NCBI GenBank assembly: GCA_002395835.1
Contig: DGVD01000018.1
Span: 248,001-312,000, forward strand
DNA length: 64,000 nt
Source of the DNA: Bacteroidales bacterium UBA4293
GTDB lineage: Bacteria > Bacteroidota > Bacteroidia > Bacteroidales > Bacteroidaceae
Direction: 5' to 3'
Below the pieces are notes generated by a model, which saw only the letters and a list, made by a program, of their open reading frames with translations, had not been told where the DNA came from and searched no databases. A program made the position numbers and the translations under genes. This document shows, piece by piece, positions 1 through 9,630 of this stretch. Each line of letters starts with the position of its first letter. Position 1 is the first letter of the stretch.

Positions 1-608
1 TCTTCTAAATTAGCTTTTTCCTTCAGCTCTTTATTTTCCGTATCTAGATCAGCATCACTAGCTGTATCAGTGAGAGGGTCCTTGTCTATTTTTACTTGCC
101 CATCAGTCATTACCTTAATTCTTAAAGGTACAAACATTTCTTCATCTTGTGGATAACCCACAGCTGCTGCAAACTGAATACCACCATCTATCACATGATC
201 GAATACCAAACCCTCCAGAATGGAATTCTTCATCATATCCGGCTCAATAAAGTTAGAGAAGCTGTTTTTTGTGAAAGTCTTGCTATAGATAACCGTTTCA
301 CCTCGCATGACACGCAGACTGGCTGTATTGTCGAAAAAGATAGCATTGTGAGAATAATCTCCACGAACCTGAGGCAGTTCGTCACTGGACACCCTATGAA
401 TTTCATAGGTATACAATACTCCATCAACTCTTACTGTATCACGCATCAACTGTTCCTGAGAACGTTGCTCACCACTTAAATCAGCATCTACAATATCCTC
501 AATGGAAAGTTCATTTTCCAATTCCTCATCTGTCTTAGGTGTATTCTTGCATCCAGAAAGAAATAAACCAAAAGCCAAGACTGACAAAATATACCCTTTC
601 GCTTTCAT
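1..608 (-). CDS. DUF4738-type lipoprotein (3' end outside window)
   Basis: Reading back from the ATG at 608 gives an open frame to the window edge (202 codons, no stop), so the C-terminus is missing. It opens with a short hydrophobic segment and a lipobox (LSGC, Cys about residue 20), so it should be a lipoprotein. The mature part has an acidic stretch, then a compact region that matches my recollection of DUF4738 proteins of Bacteroides; function unknown. A near-consensus -7 box (TTACTTTG, 630-637) lies just upstream. Family call is from memory, not a search. Confidence 0.75.
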   Translation of the reverse strand, partial: MKAKGYILSVLAFGLFLSGCKNTPKTDEELENELSIEDIVDADLSGEQRSQEQLMRDTVRVDGVLYTYEIHRVSSDELPQVRGDYSHNAIFFDNTASLRVMRGETVIYSKTFTKNSFSNFIEPDMMKNSILEGLVFDHVIDGGIQFAAAVGYPQDEEMFVPLRIKVMTDGQVKIDKDPLTDTASDADLDTENKELKEKANLE

Positions 609-820
609 ATTCGATTATTAAGAATAGTGCAAAGTAAACAAAAAATATCGATATATACAAAAATAAAGTCCACTCGTTTCACAACGTGTGGACTCTTAGT
701 GAGAAAACTAAAAACTCAACTATACTTTTATGCTTATGAAAACTGCCGCAAAATTGGTAAAAAAATCTTGAAAAAACAAATTAATTGAGTTAAAAAATTC
801 ATTTTTTCCCTTATACTAAT

Positions 821-828
821 TAAATTTG
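821..828 (+). promoter_or_regulatory. Bacteroidales -7 box, TAAATTTG
   Basis: Exact match to TAnnTTTG. It covers the in-frame TTG at 826, so that TTG cannot be the start of the downstream gene; the ATG at 850 is used, giving a 5' UTR of roughly 15 nt. Confidence 0.7.
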
Positions 829-849
829 CATTATAAATACAGAATAAAA

Positions 850-1611
850 ATGGATAAAACCGACCTAAATGTAAATTTTGAAGAAATCAAAAAGAAAAGG
901 AAGCCACTTGGTCTTACTTTTATTATTCTGTTGCTTCTAGGCATTCTGCTTTTTTTGATTAGAAGTTGTGAGACTGAAAATGCCTTGGTAAAGAGTTCCC
1001 TCAAAACAGATGATGTGGAATTAGGGAATGATATGGAAAAACTAGTTTTTAAGATTCAAAACTGTTCCAGACTTTATACCACAGAATATAAAATTCATAA
1101 GATTGTCACTCACGAAGACCAGAAAGTCTTAAAGATGGGTGGTTTGAAAATCGAAATTCCATTAACAGACCGACATATAGCAGTTCCCATGGATGTGACC
1201 TTGAAAGCCTATATAGATTTAGGCACATTCAGCGAGAATAGTATTAAGACGGATGGAGAACACATCCTCATTACTTTGCCAGACCCTCATGTAGAGGTGA
1301 CCTCAACCATGGTAGACCATGACAATACGCTCATCCATAATTCCTTCATTAGAAGTAATTATACCGCTAAAGAACAGGAACAACTGCATCGTCAAGGATT
1401 AAAATCCATAACTGACAATATTCTGGAAACAGACATATTGGAAAATGCCAAGCTTAGTGCCACTCGCACCTTAGTCCCAATGATCACCCGCATGGGGTAT
1501 AAAGAAGAAAATATTCGTATTTCTTTCAGCAAGGAAAAGTTTAACGTGGCAGACTTAAGCCGACTGATAGACACCAACAATGCCACATCAATACAATCTA
1601 AAAGAGAATAA
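850..1611 (+). CDS. DUF4230 family membrane-anchored protein
   Basis: 253 residues. A short basic cytoplasmic N-terminus is followed by one hydrophobic segment (about residues 20-38, LTFIILLLLGILLFLI) and a soluble region rich in beta-strand, resembling DUF4230 proteins, whose function is unknown. The start is set by the -7 box that overlaps the only longer in-frame start. The next gene begins 3 nt after the stop and encodes a second protein of the same architecture, so the two are probably one operon and possibly partners. Confidence 0.8.
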   Translation: MDKTDLNVNFEEIKKKRKPLGLTFIILLLLGILLFLIRSCETENALVKSSLKTDDVELGNDMEKLVFKIQNCSRLYTTEYKIHKIVTHEDQKVLKMGGLKIEIPLTDRHIAVPMDVTLKAYIDLGTFSENSIKTDGEHILITLPDPHVEVTSTMVDHDNTLIHNSFIRSNYTAKEQEQLHRQGLKSITDNILETDILENAKLSATRTLVPMITRMGYKEENIRISFSKEKFNVADLSRLIDTNNATSIQSKRE

Positions 1612-1614
1612 CCT

Positions 1615-2298
1615 ATGAATCCTATCCAACAAACAAACAAAAACTCAGGGTGGAAATGGGTACTTCTCCTTATCCTAGTCCTCATCGCCGTTGTCGTGTT
1701 GTGGATGAAGAGCTGCAATGGCCCAATCCTCGATATAGAAACTTCTAACCCGGAGAATAAGATTCTTATTTCTCCAGAAGAGATACGTAGTATAGAAGAC
1801 ATCGGGCAATGGGTATTTCTAAACGTAGAATCTGAAGAGATTGTGGATACCACCCGAAGACACTTTTTCCGCAGTGATGATGCTCTTTCCAGAATTTATG
1901 TCTGCAACATGCGTTTTGGCATAGACATGAATGAAGTGAAAGGTACTGACTGGTTTATCACCAGCGGAGATACAGCAAAATTAGCCTTGCCTGCTGTCAG
2001 GCTGATGGACGAGGATTTCATCAATGAAGCAAAGACCCGCACTTTCTATGAAGTTGGCGATTGGGATAGCCAGGCTCTTAAGAAAATGTACAATAAGGCT
2101 CGCAGGCAAATGCTGAAGCGGAACAACACCTCTCAAAACCTGAAAATAGCACAAGAAAACGCTCAGCACGAAATCACCAGATTCATCCAGTCGTTTGGAT
2201 TCAAAGAGGTTGAGATCTCCTTTGGAATGAAAATAAATAATCTTCTTCCACCTAAAAATCATACCCATTCCACTGGAGCAATGGAACCTAATCAATGA
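1615..2298 (+). CDS. DUF4230 family membrane-anchored protein, second of pair
   Basis: 227 residues, with one transmembrane segment near residues 15-30 (VLLLILVLIAVVVLWM) followed by a cysteine (KSCN) and an extracytoplasmic domain. The layout matches the preceding protein: both end in an amphipathic helix and a short strand (VEISFGMK here, IRISFSKEKF there). Spacing of 3 nt argues for co-translation. The last 7 bases overlap the 3' end of the convergent symporter gene. Paralogue by duplication is an inference; function unknown. Confidence 0.75.
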   Translation: MNPIQQTNKNSGWKWVLLLILVLIAVVVLWMKSCNGPILDIETSNPENKILISPEEIRSIEDIGQWVFLNVESEEIVDTTRRHFFRSDDALSRIYVCNMRFGIDMNEVKGTDWFITSGDTAKLALPAVRLMDEDFINEAKTRTFYEVGDWDSQALKKMYNKARRQMLKRNNTSQNLKIAQENAQHEITRFIQSFGFKEVEISFGMKINNLLPPKNHTHSTGAMEPNQ

Positions 2299-3653
2299 TG
2301 AATTTCGGAATCCTGCTCATCCAGGCGTTTATCCCATAGATATTTCTGAGTATCCTTCACGACCACCCCGGACAAGAAGAGAAGAGAAATCAAGTTCGGT
2401 ATAGCCATCAGTGCATTGGCAGAATCGGCAAAACTCCAAACCAAAGCCAAATTAACCACTGCACCCACAAAACATGTCAAGCAATAAAAAGCTCGGAAAC
2501 CTATCAGATATTTCTTTCCAAAGAGATATTCATAGGCTCTCTCTGAATAATAGCTCCATCCTAAGGATGTGGTAAAAGCAAAGAACACCATACCTACCAC
2601 CAGAATAGGTGTTCCCACTACAGGAATCAGGGCAAATGCATGCTTTGTCAGTGTAGCACCATTCTCATAGCTTAAATTCCCGGAGAGTACACAACTAATC
2701 AATACAATTCCAGTTAAAGCACAGATGATAACTGTATCCCAGAATGTGCCAGTAGAAGAGACCAGAGCTTGACGCACTGCATTACGGGTCTTGGCTGCGG
2801 CAGCCACAATCGGAGCTGAACCTAAGCCTGACTCATTGGAGAAAAGGCCTCTAGCCATACCATAACGAGCCGCCATCATGACGGAACCTCCTACAAATCC
2901 CCCACCAGCTGCAGATGGGTCAAATGCGGATACTACAATAAGCTTTATAGCAGGCCATACATAAGCCGAATTCACAAAAAGAATATAGATACAACCCAGT
3001 ACATAAAACACAGCCATGAATGGTACTATCATGGAGCATACCCTTGCTATTCCCTTCACGCCAAACACAACCACAAGAAAAAGGCAGAAAGAGAAGATAG
3101 TTCCAGAAATCCAAACAGGTATATTATAAGCCTCTAATAAAGTGGTGGAAACAGAATTGCTCTGGACGGTACTTCCTATGCCCAAAGAAGCAAATACTGT
3201 AAAAATACAAAAAAATACCGCTAGCCACTTCATGTGAAGTCCTTTTTCCAAGGCATACATAGGACCTCCCAACATGGTTCCATCACTGGTCTTTTCCCGA
3301 TATTTTACAGCCAATAATCCTTCAGCATATTTAGTTGCTATACCAAAAACACCCGTCAGCCAACACCAAAAGATAGCCCCTGGCCCACCTAGAGCCACAG
3401 CTGTAGCCACACCCACTATATTACCTGTCCCGATAGTTGCTGCCAGCGAAGTAGACAAGGCCGCAAATTGACTCACATCACCACCAGAGTCCGGATCTTT
3501 CACTACGGAGAGTTTGATTGCTTTGAAAATTTTTAGTTGGGGGATACGAAGCCGGAATGTCAAAAAGACGTGCGTGCCTAATAATAAAATCATCATGGGC
3601 CATCCCCAAAGAAAACTACTTATACTATCAGCTAGAGCTTGTATTTCACTCAT
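2292..3653 (-). CDS. Alanine/glycine:cation symporter (AGCS family)
   Basis: 453 residues, highly hydrophobic with about 10-11 membrane segments. The family signature is visible as FSNESGLGSAPI near residue 270, and ATIGTGNIVGVATA near residue 75 fits the substrate/cation site. AGCS members import alanine or glycine with sodium or protons across the inner membrane. A consensus -7 box (3682-3689) lies about 30 nt upstream of the ATG. Exact substrate cannot be decided from sequence. Confidence 0.9.
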   Translation of the reverse strand: MSEIQALADSISSFLWGWPMMILLLGTHVFLTFRLRIPQLKIFKAIKLSVVKDPDSGGDVSQFAALSTSLAATIGTGNIVGVATAVALGGPGAIFWCWLTGVFGIATKYAEGLLAVKYREKTSDGTMLGGPMYALEKGLHMKWLAVFFCIFTVFASLGIGSTVQSNSVSTTLLEAYNIPVWISGTIFSFCLFLVVVFGVKGIARVCSMIVPFMAVFYVLGCIYILFVNSAYVWPAIKLIVVSAFDPSAAGGGFVGGSVMMAARYGMARGLFSNESGLGSAPIVAAAAKTRNAVRQALVSSTGTFWDTVIICALTGIVLISCVLSGNLSYENGATLTKHAFALIPVVGTPILVVGMVFFAFTTSLGWSYYSERAYEYLFGKKYLIGFRAFYCLTCFVGAVVNLALVWSFADSANALMAIPNLISLLFLSGVVVKDTQKYLWDKRLDEQDSEIHH

Positions 3654-3681
3654 ATTTGAAACCTACATCATTAAATTTCCG

Positions 3682-3689
3682 CAAAGTTA
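3682..3689 (-). promoter_or_regulatory. -7 box TAACTTTG for the AGCS symporter gene
   Basis: Read on the minus strand the site is TAACTTTG; it sits 28 nt before the symporter ATG. Confidence 0.6.
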
Positions 3690-3726
3690 ACACTTTTCGC
3701 CGTATTTTGAAAACAAACTGAAAGAT

Positions 3727-5340
3727 ATGTGTCTAATTCATATCTTTTCATTATCTTTGCAGCAAGAATCATTCATTTTGCACAACAGTCTTCCAGCAGG
3801 CAAACAATCTCCCCTGCTATTTCTCGTGCAACCACTTGCTGCCGGCATCGGTCTCGGTTTATCTTTTTCCTCTTGGTTTCAACAATGGGAATCCATTTTA
3901 CTTGTATGTCTGACTGCTTCTATGGTAGGAACCATAATCTGCCATAAAAAAATAAAGCCCTTTCCATATACCTTTCATAATATATATATAGTACTTCTAT
4001 TTCTATCAGTGACTCAGATAGGCATATATTGGGGTGAAACAGCAATGAACAGATTAGACCCACTGTATCCTGATGGAGAATACCAACAATTGCGAGTTGT
4101 CTTGTTAGAACCACCTACGGAAAAACCAAAAACCTATAGCTGCTTAGTCATCCCAGAGGCAAGTAACCAAAAATTACTTCTTTACATCCAAAAGGATAGC
4201 TTGAGTTCACATTTACAACCTGGCGACCAACTGGAAATAAAATCCAAATTAAGCATACCTGCTGACTTTTCAGAAGAATTCAGTTATAGAAACTACTTGA
4301 AAACAAAAGGTATTACGATGACTGGATATGTCAACAAGAGGCATTGGAGGCTCAGTAAAGAAAATAGCATTCCACTTTACTTGAAGATTCAGATTCAGGC
4401 CATAAAAATAAGAGAGCAATTAATCTCCAGAATAGACAAAGTCATTACAGATCATGAAAGTCGTGCTATCATCCACGCCATGTTGCTTGGAGACAAGACA
4501 GACCTTTCGACAGAGCAGAAGGAAGCTTATTCAAGAACGGGTATCAGCCATATTTTAGCTCTTAGTGGAATGCATATCTCTTTCATCGTTCTACTATTAG
4601 GGTGGTTAACCTGCAGGCTCCCCAGATGGGTGCAACACATTATTACCCTTACAGGAACCTGGGGATTCATCTTCATGGTAGGTCTGCCTGTTTCTGCTAT
4701 TCGAGCCGGAATAATGTTAAGCATACTTCTCTTAAATCCTTTCAAAGGACAGCGGTCCATGGCTATGGACCGCTGGGCCATGGCTGCAATCATTCTTCTA
4801 ATTCTCAATCCCATCTATTTGTTAGACATCGGATTCCAACTTTCATTTGCAGCTGTAGCTGGCATTTTACTTTTCATGCCCTTCTTCAAAATAATTCCAC
4901 ACATCCCTCTATTTATTCAAGAAGGAACTTATATTAGCCTTAGCGCACAACTTGCAGTACTCCCTTTAACCCTTTGGCATTTCGGCACCTTCCCTATATA
5001 TTTCTTATTGACAAATTTATTGGTCTGCCTACTATTTACTCCACTAATCATGTACCTCTCGATTGCCATAACAATTATTGGAGAAATAACGATTATTTCA
5101 TCCCCATTAAGCTCCATTCTGACATATATAATTCACTTGCAACAAGCTATAGTTGATTTCATCCAGAATCTTCCCGGTTCACAAATCAGTTTCCAATATT
5201 TTAATGTAGGAAGTTTAATTACTGGATATATAACAATTATTATACTCTTGAAATACTTGCATAAGAAGGATTCCAAGAGTATAATCAAACTACAAATAAG
5301 TATTATCTGCCTATTACTTTGTTTTCTATTGAAATGTTAG
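3727..5340 (+). CDS. comEC: ComEC/Rec2 family DNA-uptake channel protein
   Basis: 537 residues. An N-terminal region with two or three membrane segments and an OB-like DUF4131 stretch (about 110-210) precedes the polytopic Competence domain, marked by HILALSGMHISF (about 275) and GLPVSAIRAGI (about 320). The C-terminal metallo-beta-lactamase-like domain of long ComEC proteins is absent, as I expect for this phylum. In competent bacteria ComEC passes single-stranded DNA through the inner membrane. Start is uncertain: a perfect -7 box (3752-3759) lies inside the frame, so translation may begin at the TTG at 3778; the ATG at 3727 has the better A-rich leader. Confidence 0.85.
   Translation: MCLIHIFSLSLQQESFILHNSLPAGKQSPLLFLVQPLAAGIGLGLSFSSWFQQWESILLVCLTASMVGTIICHKKIKPFPYTFHNIYIVLLFLSVTQIGIYWGETAMNRLDPLYPDGEYQQLRVVLLEPPTEKPKTYSCLVIPEASNQKLLLYIQKDSLSSHLQPGDQLEIKSKLSIPADFSEEFSYRNYLKTKGITMTGYVNKRHWRLSKENSIPLYLKIQIQAIKIREQLISRIDKVITDHESRAIIHAMLLGDKTDLSTEQKEAYSRTGISHILALSGMHISFIVLLLGWLTCRLPRWVQHIITLTGTWGFIFMVGLPVSAIRAGIMLSILLLNPFKGQRSMAMDRWAMAAIILLILNPIYLLDIGFQLSFAAVAGILLFMPFFKIIPHIPLFIQEGTYISLSAQLAVLPLTLWHFGTFPIYFLLTNLLVCLLFTPLIMYLSIAITIIGEITIISSPLSSILTYIIHLQQAIVDFIQNLPGSQISFQYFNVGSLITGYITIIILLKYLHKKDSKSIIKLQISIICLLLCFLLKC
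3752..3759 (+). promoter_or_regulatory. -7 box TATCTTTG inside the 5' end of comEC frame
   Basis: Exact TAnnTTTG match followed by GC, as in other promoters here. It lies 25 nt inside the longest frame and would favour the TTG start at 3778. Confidence 0.5.
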
Positions 5341-6095
5341 ATGTCAATATCTAATTCCACTGGACAATGGTCTGAACCATATAATTCAGTATGAATGGAA
5401 GCCCCCCTTAGCTTGTCATCTAAACATTTGGAAGTCAAGAAATAATCAATACGCCAACCCGTATTTTTCTCACGAGCCTTAAAGCGATATGACCACCAAG
5501 AATAGACACCTTCTTTGTCTGGATAAAAAAAACGATATGTATCTGTCATCCCACTATCCAGCAAGATTGTCATTTTCTCACGTTCTTCATCCGTAAAACC
5601 TGCATTTCTCCGATTCGTTTTCGGATTTTTGATATCTATTTCCTTATGAGCCACATTCAAATCACCACAAACAATGACTGGCTTAGTTTCTTCCAACTTC
5701 TTCAAATATGCACGAAAATCATCTTCCCATACCATCCGATAATCCAGACGCTTGAGTTCATCCTGAGAATTGGGAGTATAACAATTTACTAAATAGAATT
5801 TCTCCATCTCCACAGTGATTATACGCCCCTCATGGTCATGCATATCAATTCCCATTCCAAAGGTTACAGATAATGGCTGATGCCTGGTGAAAACAGCCGT
5901 GCCAGAATAGCCTTTCTTTTCGGCAGAATTCCAATAAGATTGATAGCCTACAAACGACAATTCCAGTTGTCCTTCCTGCATTTTGGTTTCTTGCAAACAA
6001 AAGAAATCTGCATCCAATTCATTGAAAGCCTTTTCAAAATGTCCTTTTGAATAACACGCACGCAAACCGTTCACATTCCATGAAATAAATTTCAT
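5337..6095 (-). CDS. xth: Exodeoxyribonuclease III (AP endonuclease)
   Basis: 252 residues, the usual length of the single-domain exonuclease III/endonuclease-reverse-transcriptase phosphatase fold. Landmarks: ISWNVNGLRA at the N-terminus, the metal-binding Glu in CLQETKM, CGDLNVAH, WRIDYFL and the catalytic GSDHCPV near the C-terminus. It cuts DNA at abasic sites in base-excision repair and degrades 3' ends. Its 3' end overlaps the convergent comEC stop by 4 bases. It has its own promoter, divergent from the HerA-like gene. Confidence 0.95.
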   Translation of the reverse strand: MKFISWNVNGLRACYSKGHFEKAFNELDADFFCLQETKMQEGQLELSFVGYQSYWNSAEKKGYSGTAVFTRHQPLSVTFGMGIDMHDHEGRIITVEMEKFYLVNCYTPNSQDELKRLDYRMVWEDDFRAYLKKLEETKPVIVCGDLNVAHKEIDIKNPKTNRRNAGFTDEEREKMTILLDSGMTDTYRFFYPDKEGVYSWWSYRFKAREKNTGWRIDYFLTSKCLDDKLRGASIHTELYGSDHCPVELDIDI

Positions 6096-6122
6096 ATTTT
6101 CTATTTTTAATACACATCAGTG

Positions 6123-6149
6123 CAAAGATAAAATATTTTTGTATATTTG
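6123..6149. promoter_or_regulatory. Divergent promoters for xth and the HerA-like ATPase
   Basis: Minus-strand TATCTTTG (6123-6130) points to xth; plus-strand TATATTTG (6142-6149) points to the ATPase gene 26 nt downstream. The two -7 boxes are 11 bases apart, so the upstream elements must overlap. Confidence 0.7.
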
Positions 6150-6175
6150 TAACGACAATTATTAAAATAAAAAGC

Positions 6176-7765
6176 ATGTACGACAATCAAAAAGGCCTTT
6201 ATGTGGCCCATGGTCCCAATGGACCTATCAGCATTATAGGTAAGATGGCAAACCGCCATGGCCTAATTGCCGGAGCAACTGGTACGGGAAAAACTGTCAC
6301 CCTACAAGTTATGGCTGAGACTTTCTCACAGGCAGGTGTTCCATGTTTCATGGCCGATATGAAAGGCGACCTTTCAGGAGTGAGCCAAGTTGGTCAACTA
6401 TCAGGCTTCATTGAAAAGCGTTGCAAGGAATTTGGCATTGAAAATCCTCAGTTTGCTGGTAATCCTGTACGTTTCTATGATGTCTATGGAGAACAGGGGC
6501 ATCCTATGCGCACCACCATTTCACGCATGGGTCCTCAACTGCTATCTCGCCTCATGGAACTCAATGAGACACAAAGTGGCGTATTAGATATCGTCTTCCG
6601 TATTGCTGACGACCGCAACCTATTGCTAATTGACCTGAAAGACTTGCGTTCCATGCTGGATTACGTTTCTAAGAATGCAAAACAATATACCACCACATAT
6701 GGAAATATTTCTGCTGCCAGTGTAGGTGCTATTCAGCGTGCCCTTCTTAGTATTGAGACCCAAGGTGGCAACAAGTTCTTCGGAGAGCCAGATTTCAACA
6801 TTTATGATTTGCTACAAACCGACGCTAATGGCAGAGGCATCTTAAGCGTACTTGCAGCAGACAAGTTGATGCTTCAACCCAAACTTTATTCTACCTTCCT
6901 TCTCTGGTTGCTTTCAGAACTCTACTCTACTCTTCCTGAAGTAGGTGATATGGAAAAACCAAAACTTGTGTTCTTCTTTGATGAGGCACATATGCTATTC
7001 AATGGAACATCCAAAGCTCTGGTAGAAAAAATTGAGCAGGTTATCCGTCTAATCCGAAGCAAAGGTGTAGGTGTTTATTTTGTTACCCAAAATCCTACCG
7101 ATATACCAGAATCCATTTTGGGCCAATGTGGTAACAAGGTACAGCATGCTCTCCGTGCTTTCACACCAAAAGACCAAAAAGCAGTAAAGACTGCAGCCGA
7201 CACTTTCAGAGCCAATCCTGAACTGGATACTTACGAAGCCATCATGACTCTATCCACTGGTGAAGCACTAGTTTCTTTCTTGGATGAGAAAGGAAGCCCA
7301 AGCATCGTACAACGGGCCAAGATTTTGTTCCCATTAAGCCAGATTGGCGCCATCTCTGAAAGCCAACGAGAAACCCTTATCAAGCAATCCAATATCTACG
7401 GGAAATACGATAAGCCTATAGACCGTGAAAGCGCTTTTGAGGTTTTAATTGATGAAGCAGAAAAGGCTCTAAAAGAAGAGGAAGAGGCTAAAGCTGCTGA
7501 AGAAACTGAAAAGGAAGAGGCTAAAGCTGAAAAAGGAAAGAGCGGAAAGAAGAAAGGGTGGATTTCCGCCATCTTCTCAGCTGTAGTTGCTGCTATCATC
7601 AGTAGTTTTGGCCGTAGTGTAGCTACTGAAGTTTCCAATAAAGTAACTGGAAAGAAGAGCAAATCTGGTGGTGTCAAAGGGGCTGTAGGACGTGCAACCA
7701 AGTCGGCTACAACAACTGTAGTCAACAAGATAACCCGTGATATTCTCGGAAATCTGATCAAGTAA
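6176..7765 (+). CDS. HerA-like / DUF853 P-loop ATPase
   Basis: 529 residues. Walker A is GATGTGKT at residues 33-40, Walker B is VFFFDEAH near residue 265, and an Arg/Gln-rich sensor stretch (IRSKGVGVYFVTQNP) follows, as in the HerA/FtsK superfamily DUF853 branch (E. coli YjgR type). Its cellular role is not established. Residues about 425-450 are a charged Glu/Lys/Ala helix, followed by a small-residue membrane-like or amphipathic helix and a Gly/Ser/Thr-rich tail. Single gene with its own promoter. Confidence 0.88.
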   Translation: MYDNQKGLYVAHGPNGPISIIGKMANRHGLIAGATGTGKTVTLQVMAETFSQAGVPCFMADMKGDLSGVSQVGQLSGFIEKRCKEFGIENPQFAGNPVRFYDVYGEQGHPMRTTISRMGPQLLSRLMELNETQSGVLDIVFRIADDRNLLLIDLKDLRSMLDYVSKNAKQYTTTYGNISAASVGAIQRALLSIETQGGNKFFGEPDFNIYDLLQTDANGRGILSVLAADKLMLQPKLYSTFLLWLLSELYSTLPEVGDMEKPKLVFFFDEAHMLFNGTSKALVEKIEQVIRLIRSKGVGVYFVTQNPTDIPESILGQCGNKVQHALRAFTPKDQKAVKTAADTFRANPELDTYEAIMTLSTGEALVSFLDEKGSPSIVQRAKILFPLSQIGAISESQRETLIKQSNIYGKYDKPIDRESAFEVLIDEAEKALKEEEEAKAAEETEKEEAKAEKGKSGKKKGWISAIFSAVVAAIISSFGRSVATEVSNKVTGKKSKSGGVKGAVGRATKSATTTVVNKITRDILGNLIK

Positions 7766-7778
7766 AAGATTAGGAATA

Positions 7779-8648
7779 TCAATAACTATATCCCCAATCT
7801 TTCAAACTATAAGAAGATTCCAACTTTTCTTCTAATTTATCTGGCAGGGCTGTAAAGAAATCCAGCCCTGTCATTTTTTCTACCTCATCCACAGAACAAG
7901 CAGCATGAGCTATACGCTGACGATTACTGGTATTATCATAAATAAATCCTATAGCTTTCTCATGACCTTTGCGCAAGGATAATATGCAACGGAAGAATTT
8001 ATCGGGTACAGCGACTTTATGGGTCCCGATTCTTTCGGGATTACTACTGGTATAGATAGGGCCTACGACACTATAAATTCCTCCTTCACGACGAGCCCAG
8101 TCACGGCACTGTTTCTCCAACGTGTTCCAAGAATCTCCATTTAGAGTATGGTTCTGGGGACACACATTCGTCATATAGAAAGTCTGCTTCTTTGCCTGAG
8201 AGTCACCACTGAAATCACCGGCAGGGGCCATATGCCCACGATCATACCCTGAACGGCTATAATCATAAGTGCTGACACGATACTTTTTCTCCACGTCAAA
8301 GTCTTGATAAAACTCCCTTTCCCTGCCAGCCGTACCATCCATGTCAGCCTTCAATAGTTGATAAGCTACCCAATTCGGTGTCCTCATTTGCTTATTGTAG
8401 GAAATTGTCATGGCCTTTTTATACAGAATCTGCTCACCACTATTTGCCCGCAAAGCAGGTAAAGAATAATTTACACCCACTGGTACAGTCTCCGCAGCAT
8501 CACCTACAGGAATTGTCATTTCGGTAGGAGCTTTATTGACTGCAGCACCTGGGTTTGCCACATCACCTCCATTCATATAATAGCCTCCAGCAGATAAAAC
8601 TGCCACAAGCAAGGCACCAAGTGTGCCGATTTTAGCTTTCTTTTTCAT
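7779..8648 (-). CDS. Secreted DNA/RNA non-specific endonuclease (beta-beta-alpha metal type)
   Basis: 289 residues from the ATG at 8648; a longer frame exists but would start deep inside the upstream gene. An N-terminal hydrophobic helix (residues 8-25) suggests export or membrane anchoring. The catalytic DRGH motif is at 136-139, with the metal-binding Asn of LNGDSWNTLE at 170 and Glu at 178, matching Serratia-nuclease-type enzymes. It probably degrades nucleic acid in the periplasm or outside the cell. It overlaps the symporter gene by 17 bases and is last in a six-gene operon. Confidence 0.9.
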   Translation of the reverse strand: MKKKAKIGTLGALLVAVLSAGGYYMNGGDVANPGAAVNKAPTEMTIPVGDAAETVPVGVNYSLPALRANSGEQILYKKAMTISYNKQMRTPNWVAYQLLKADMDGTAGREREFYQDFDVEKKYRVSTYDYSRSGYDRGHMAPAGDFSGDSQAKKQTFYMTNVCPQNHTLNGDSWNTLEKQCRDWARREGGIYSVVGPIYTSSNPERIGTHKVAVPDKFFRCILSLRKGHEKAIGFIYDNTSNRQRIAHAACSVDEVEKMTGLDFFTALPDKLEEKLESSYSLKDWGYSY

Positions 8649-9627
8649 AATTTTTCGTTCTACTTCTCCATGCAAAATACTGAGCCAAAATGGTTCCTGA
8701 TATCGAATGCCATGCACAACTGACAGCACATGGAATAACAGCCAGTGGGCACGTTAAATAAAAGAAATTGCTAGCCAATACGGTAGCCAAACCTGCATTC
8801 TGCATACCTACTTCTATAGAAATCGTTCGCTTCTTGGCCTGATTAAAGTGAAACAGTTTTCCTACCATATAACCCAGTAGATAACCTAATGAATTATGGC
8901 AGAATACAATGGCAAAAACCATCAAGAAGAACAAGAATCCTTCTTGTAACAACTGATCACGAACGGCAGATACCACCCCACCTACAATACAAGCCAAACC
9001 TAATACACTGAAAGCCGGCATTACCGCCTGGGCCTTCTTGAATGACTCTTTTTTCCCGTAAAAAGTATTACAGAAAAAGCCAATGGAAACTGGAATGATA
9101 GTTACAATAAGGATATTTAGAAACATGCCCCATGCGTCCACATCCACCTGTTCTCCAGCCAACCATAATACCAATAAAGGTGTGACCACTGGTGCCAAAA
9201 GAGTGGAAACCGTAGTCATACCAACCGAATAAGCTACATCACCCTTACACAGGAAAGACATAATATTACTACTTACTCCACCAGGGCAACAACCCACTAG
9301 AATAATACCTACGATAATAGCTTTATGCATCGGTATAACATGCCCCAATCCCACTGTCAGAGTAAAGGCTATTAAAGGCATCAATCCAAATTGCGCACAG
9401 GCTCCAATCAGCAGATCCAAAGGACGGGACACCAAGTCCCTCATGTCTTGCATGGTCAAAGTAAGGCCCATCGTCAGCATGATAAAACCAAGAATGCATG
9501 TTTGCGTATTACCTTTTACCCAAGAAAAAAGGTCTGGTACACAATACGTAAGTATAGCTATGCCTATAATAAAATAAGAGGCATTGCTAGCCAAGAAATT
9601 ACTGAGTTTTAACAAATACCGATACAT
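8632..9627 (-). CDS. Bile acid:sodium symporter (BASS/SBF) family transporter
   Basis: 331 residues with about 9-10 hydrophobic segments. The family's crossover motif is visible as GCCPGGVSSNIMSFL near residue 112, and VGMQNAGLA near residue 274. Bacterial homologues move bile acids, pantoate or other organic anions with sodium; substrate here is unknown. It starts 3 bases after the FtsX-type permease stop, so it is co-transcribed. Confidence 0.88.
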   Translation of the reverse strand: MYRYLLKLSNFLASNASYFIIGIAILTYCVPDLFSWVKGNTQTCILGFIMLTMGLTLTMQDMRDLVSRPLDLLIGACAQFGLMPLIAFTLTVGLGHVIPMHKAIIVGIILVGCCPGGVSSNIMSFLCKGDVAYSVGMTTVSTLLAPVVTPLLVLWLAGEQVDVDAWGMFLNILIVTIIPVSIGFFCNTFYGKKESFKKAQAVMPAFSVLGLACIVGGVVSAVRDQLLQEGFLFFLMVFAIVFCHNSLGYLLGYMVGKLFHFNQAKKRTISIEVGMQNAGLATVLASNFFYLTCPLAVIPCAVSCAWHSISGTILAQYFAWRSRTKNYEKES

Positions 9628-9630
9628 ACC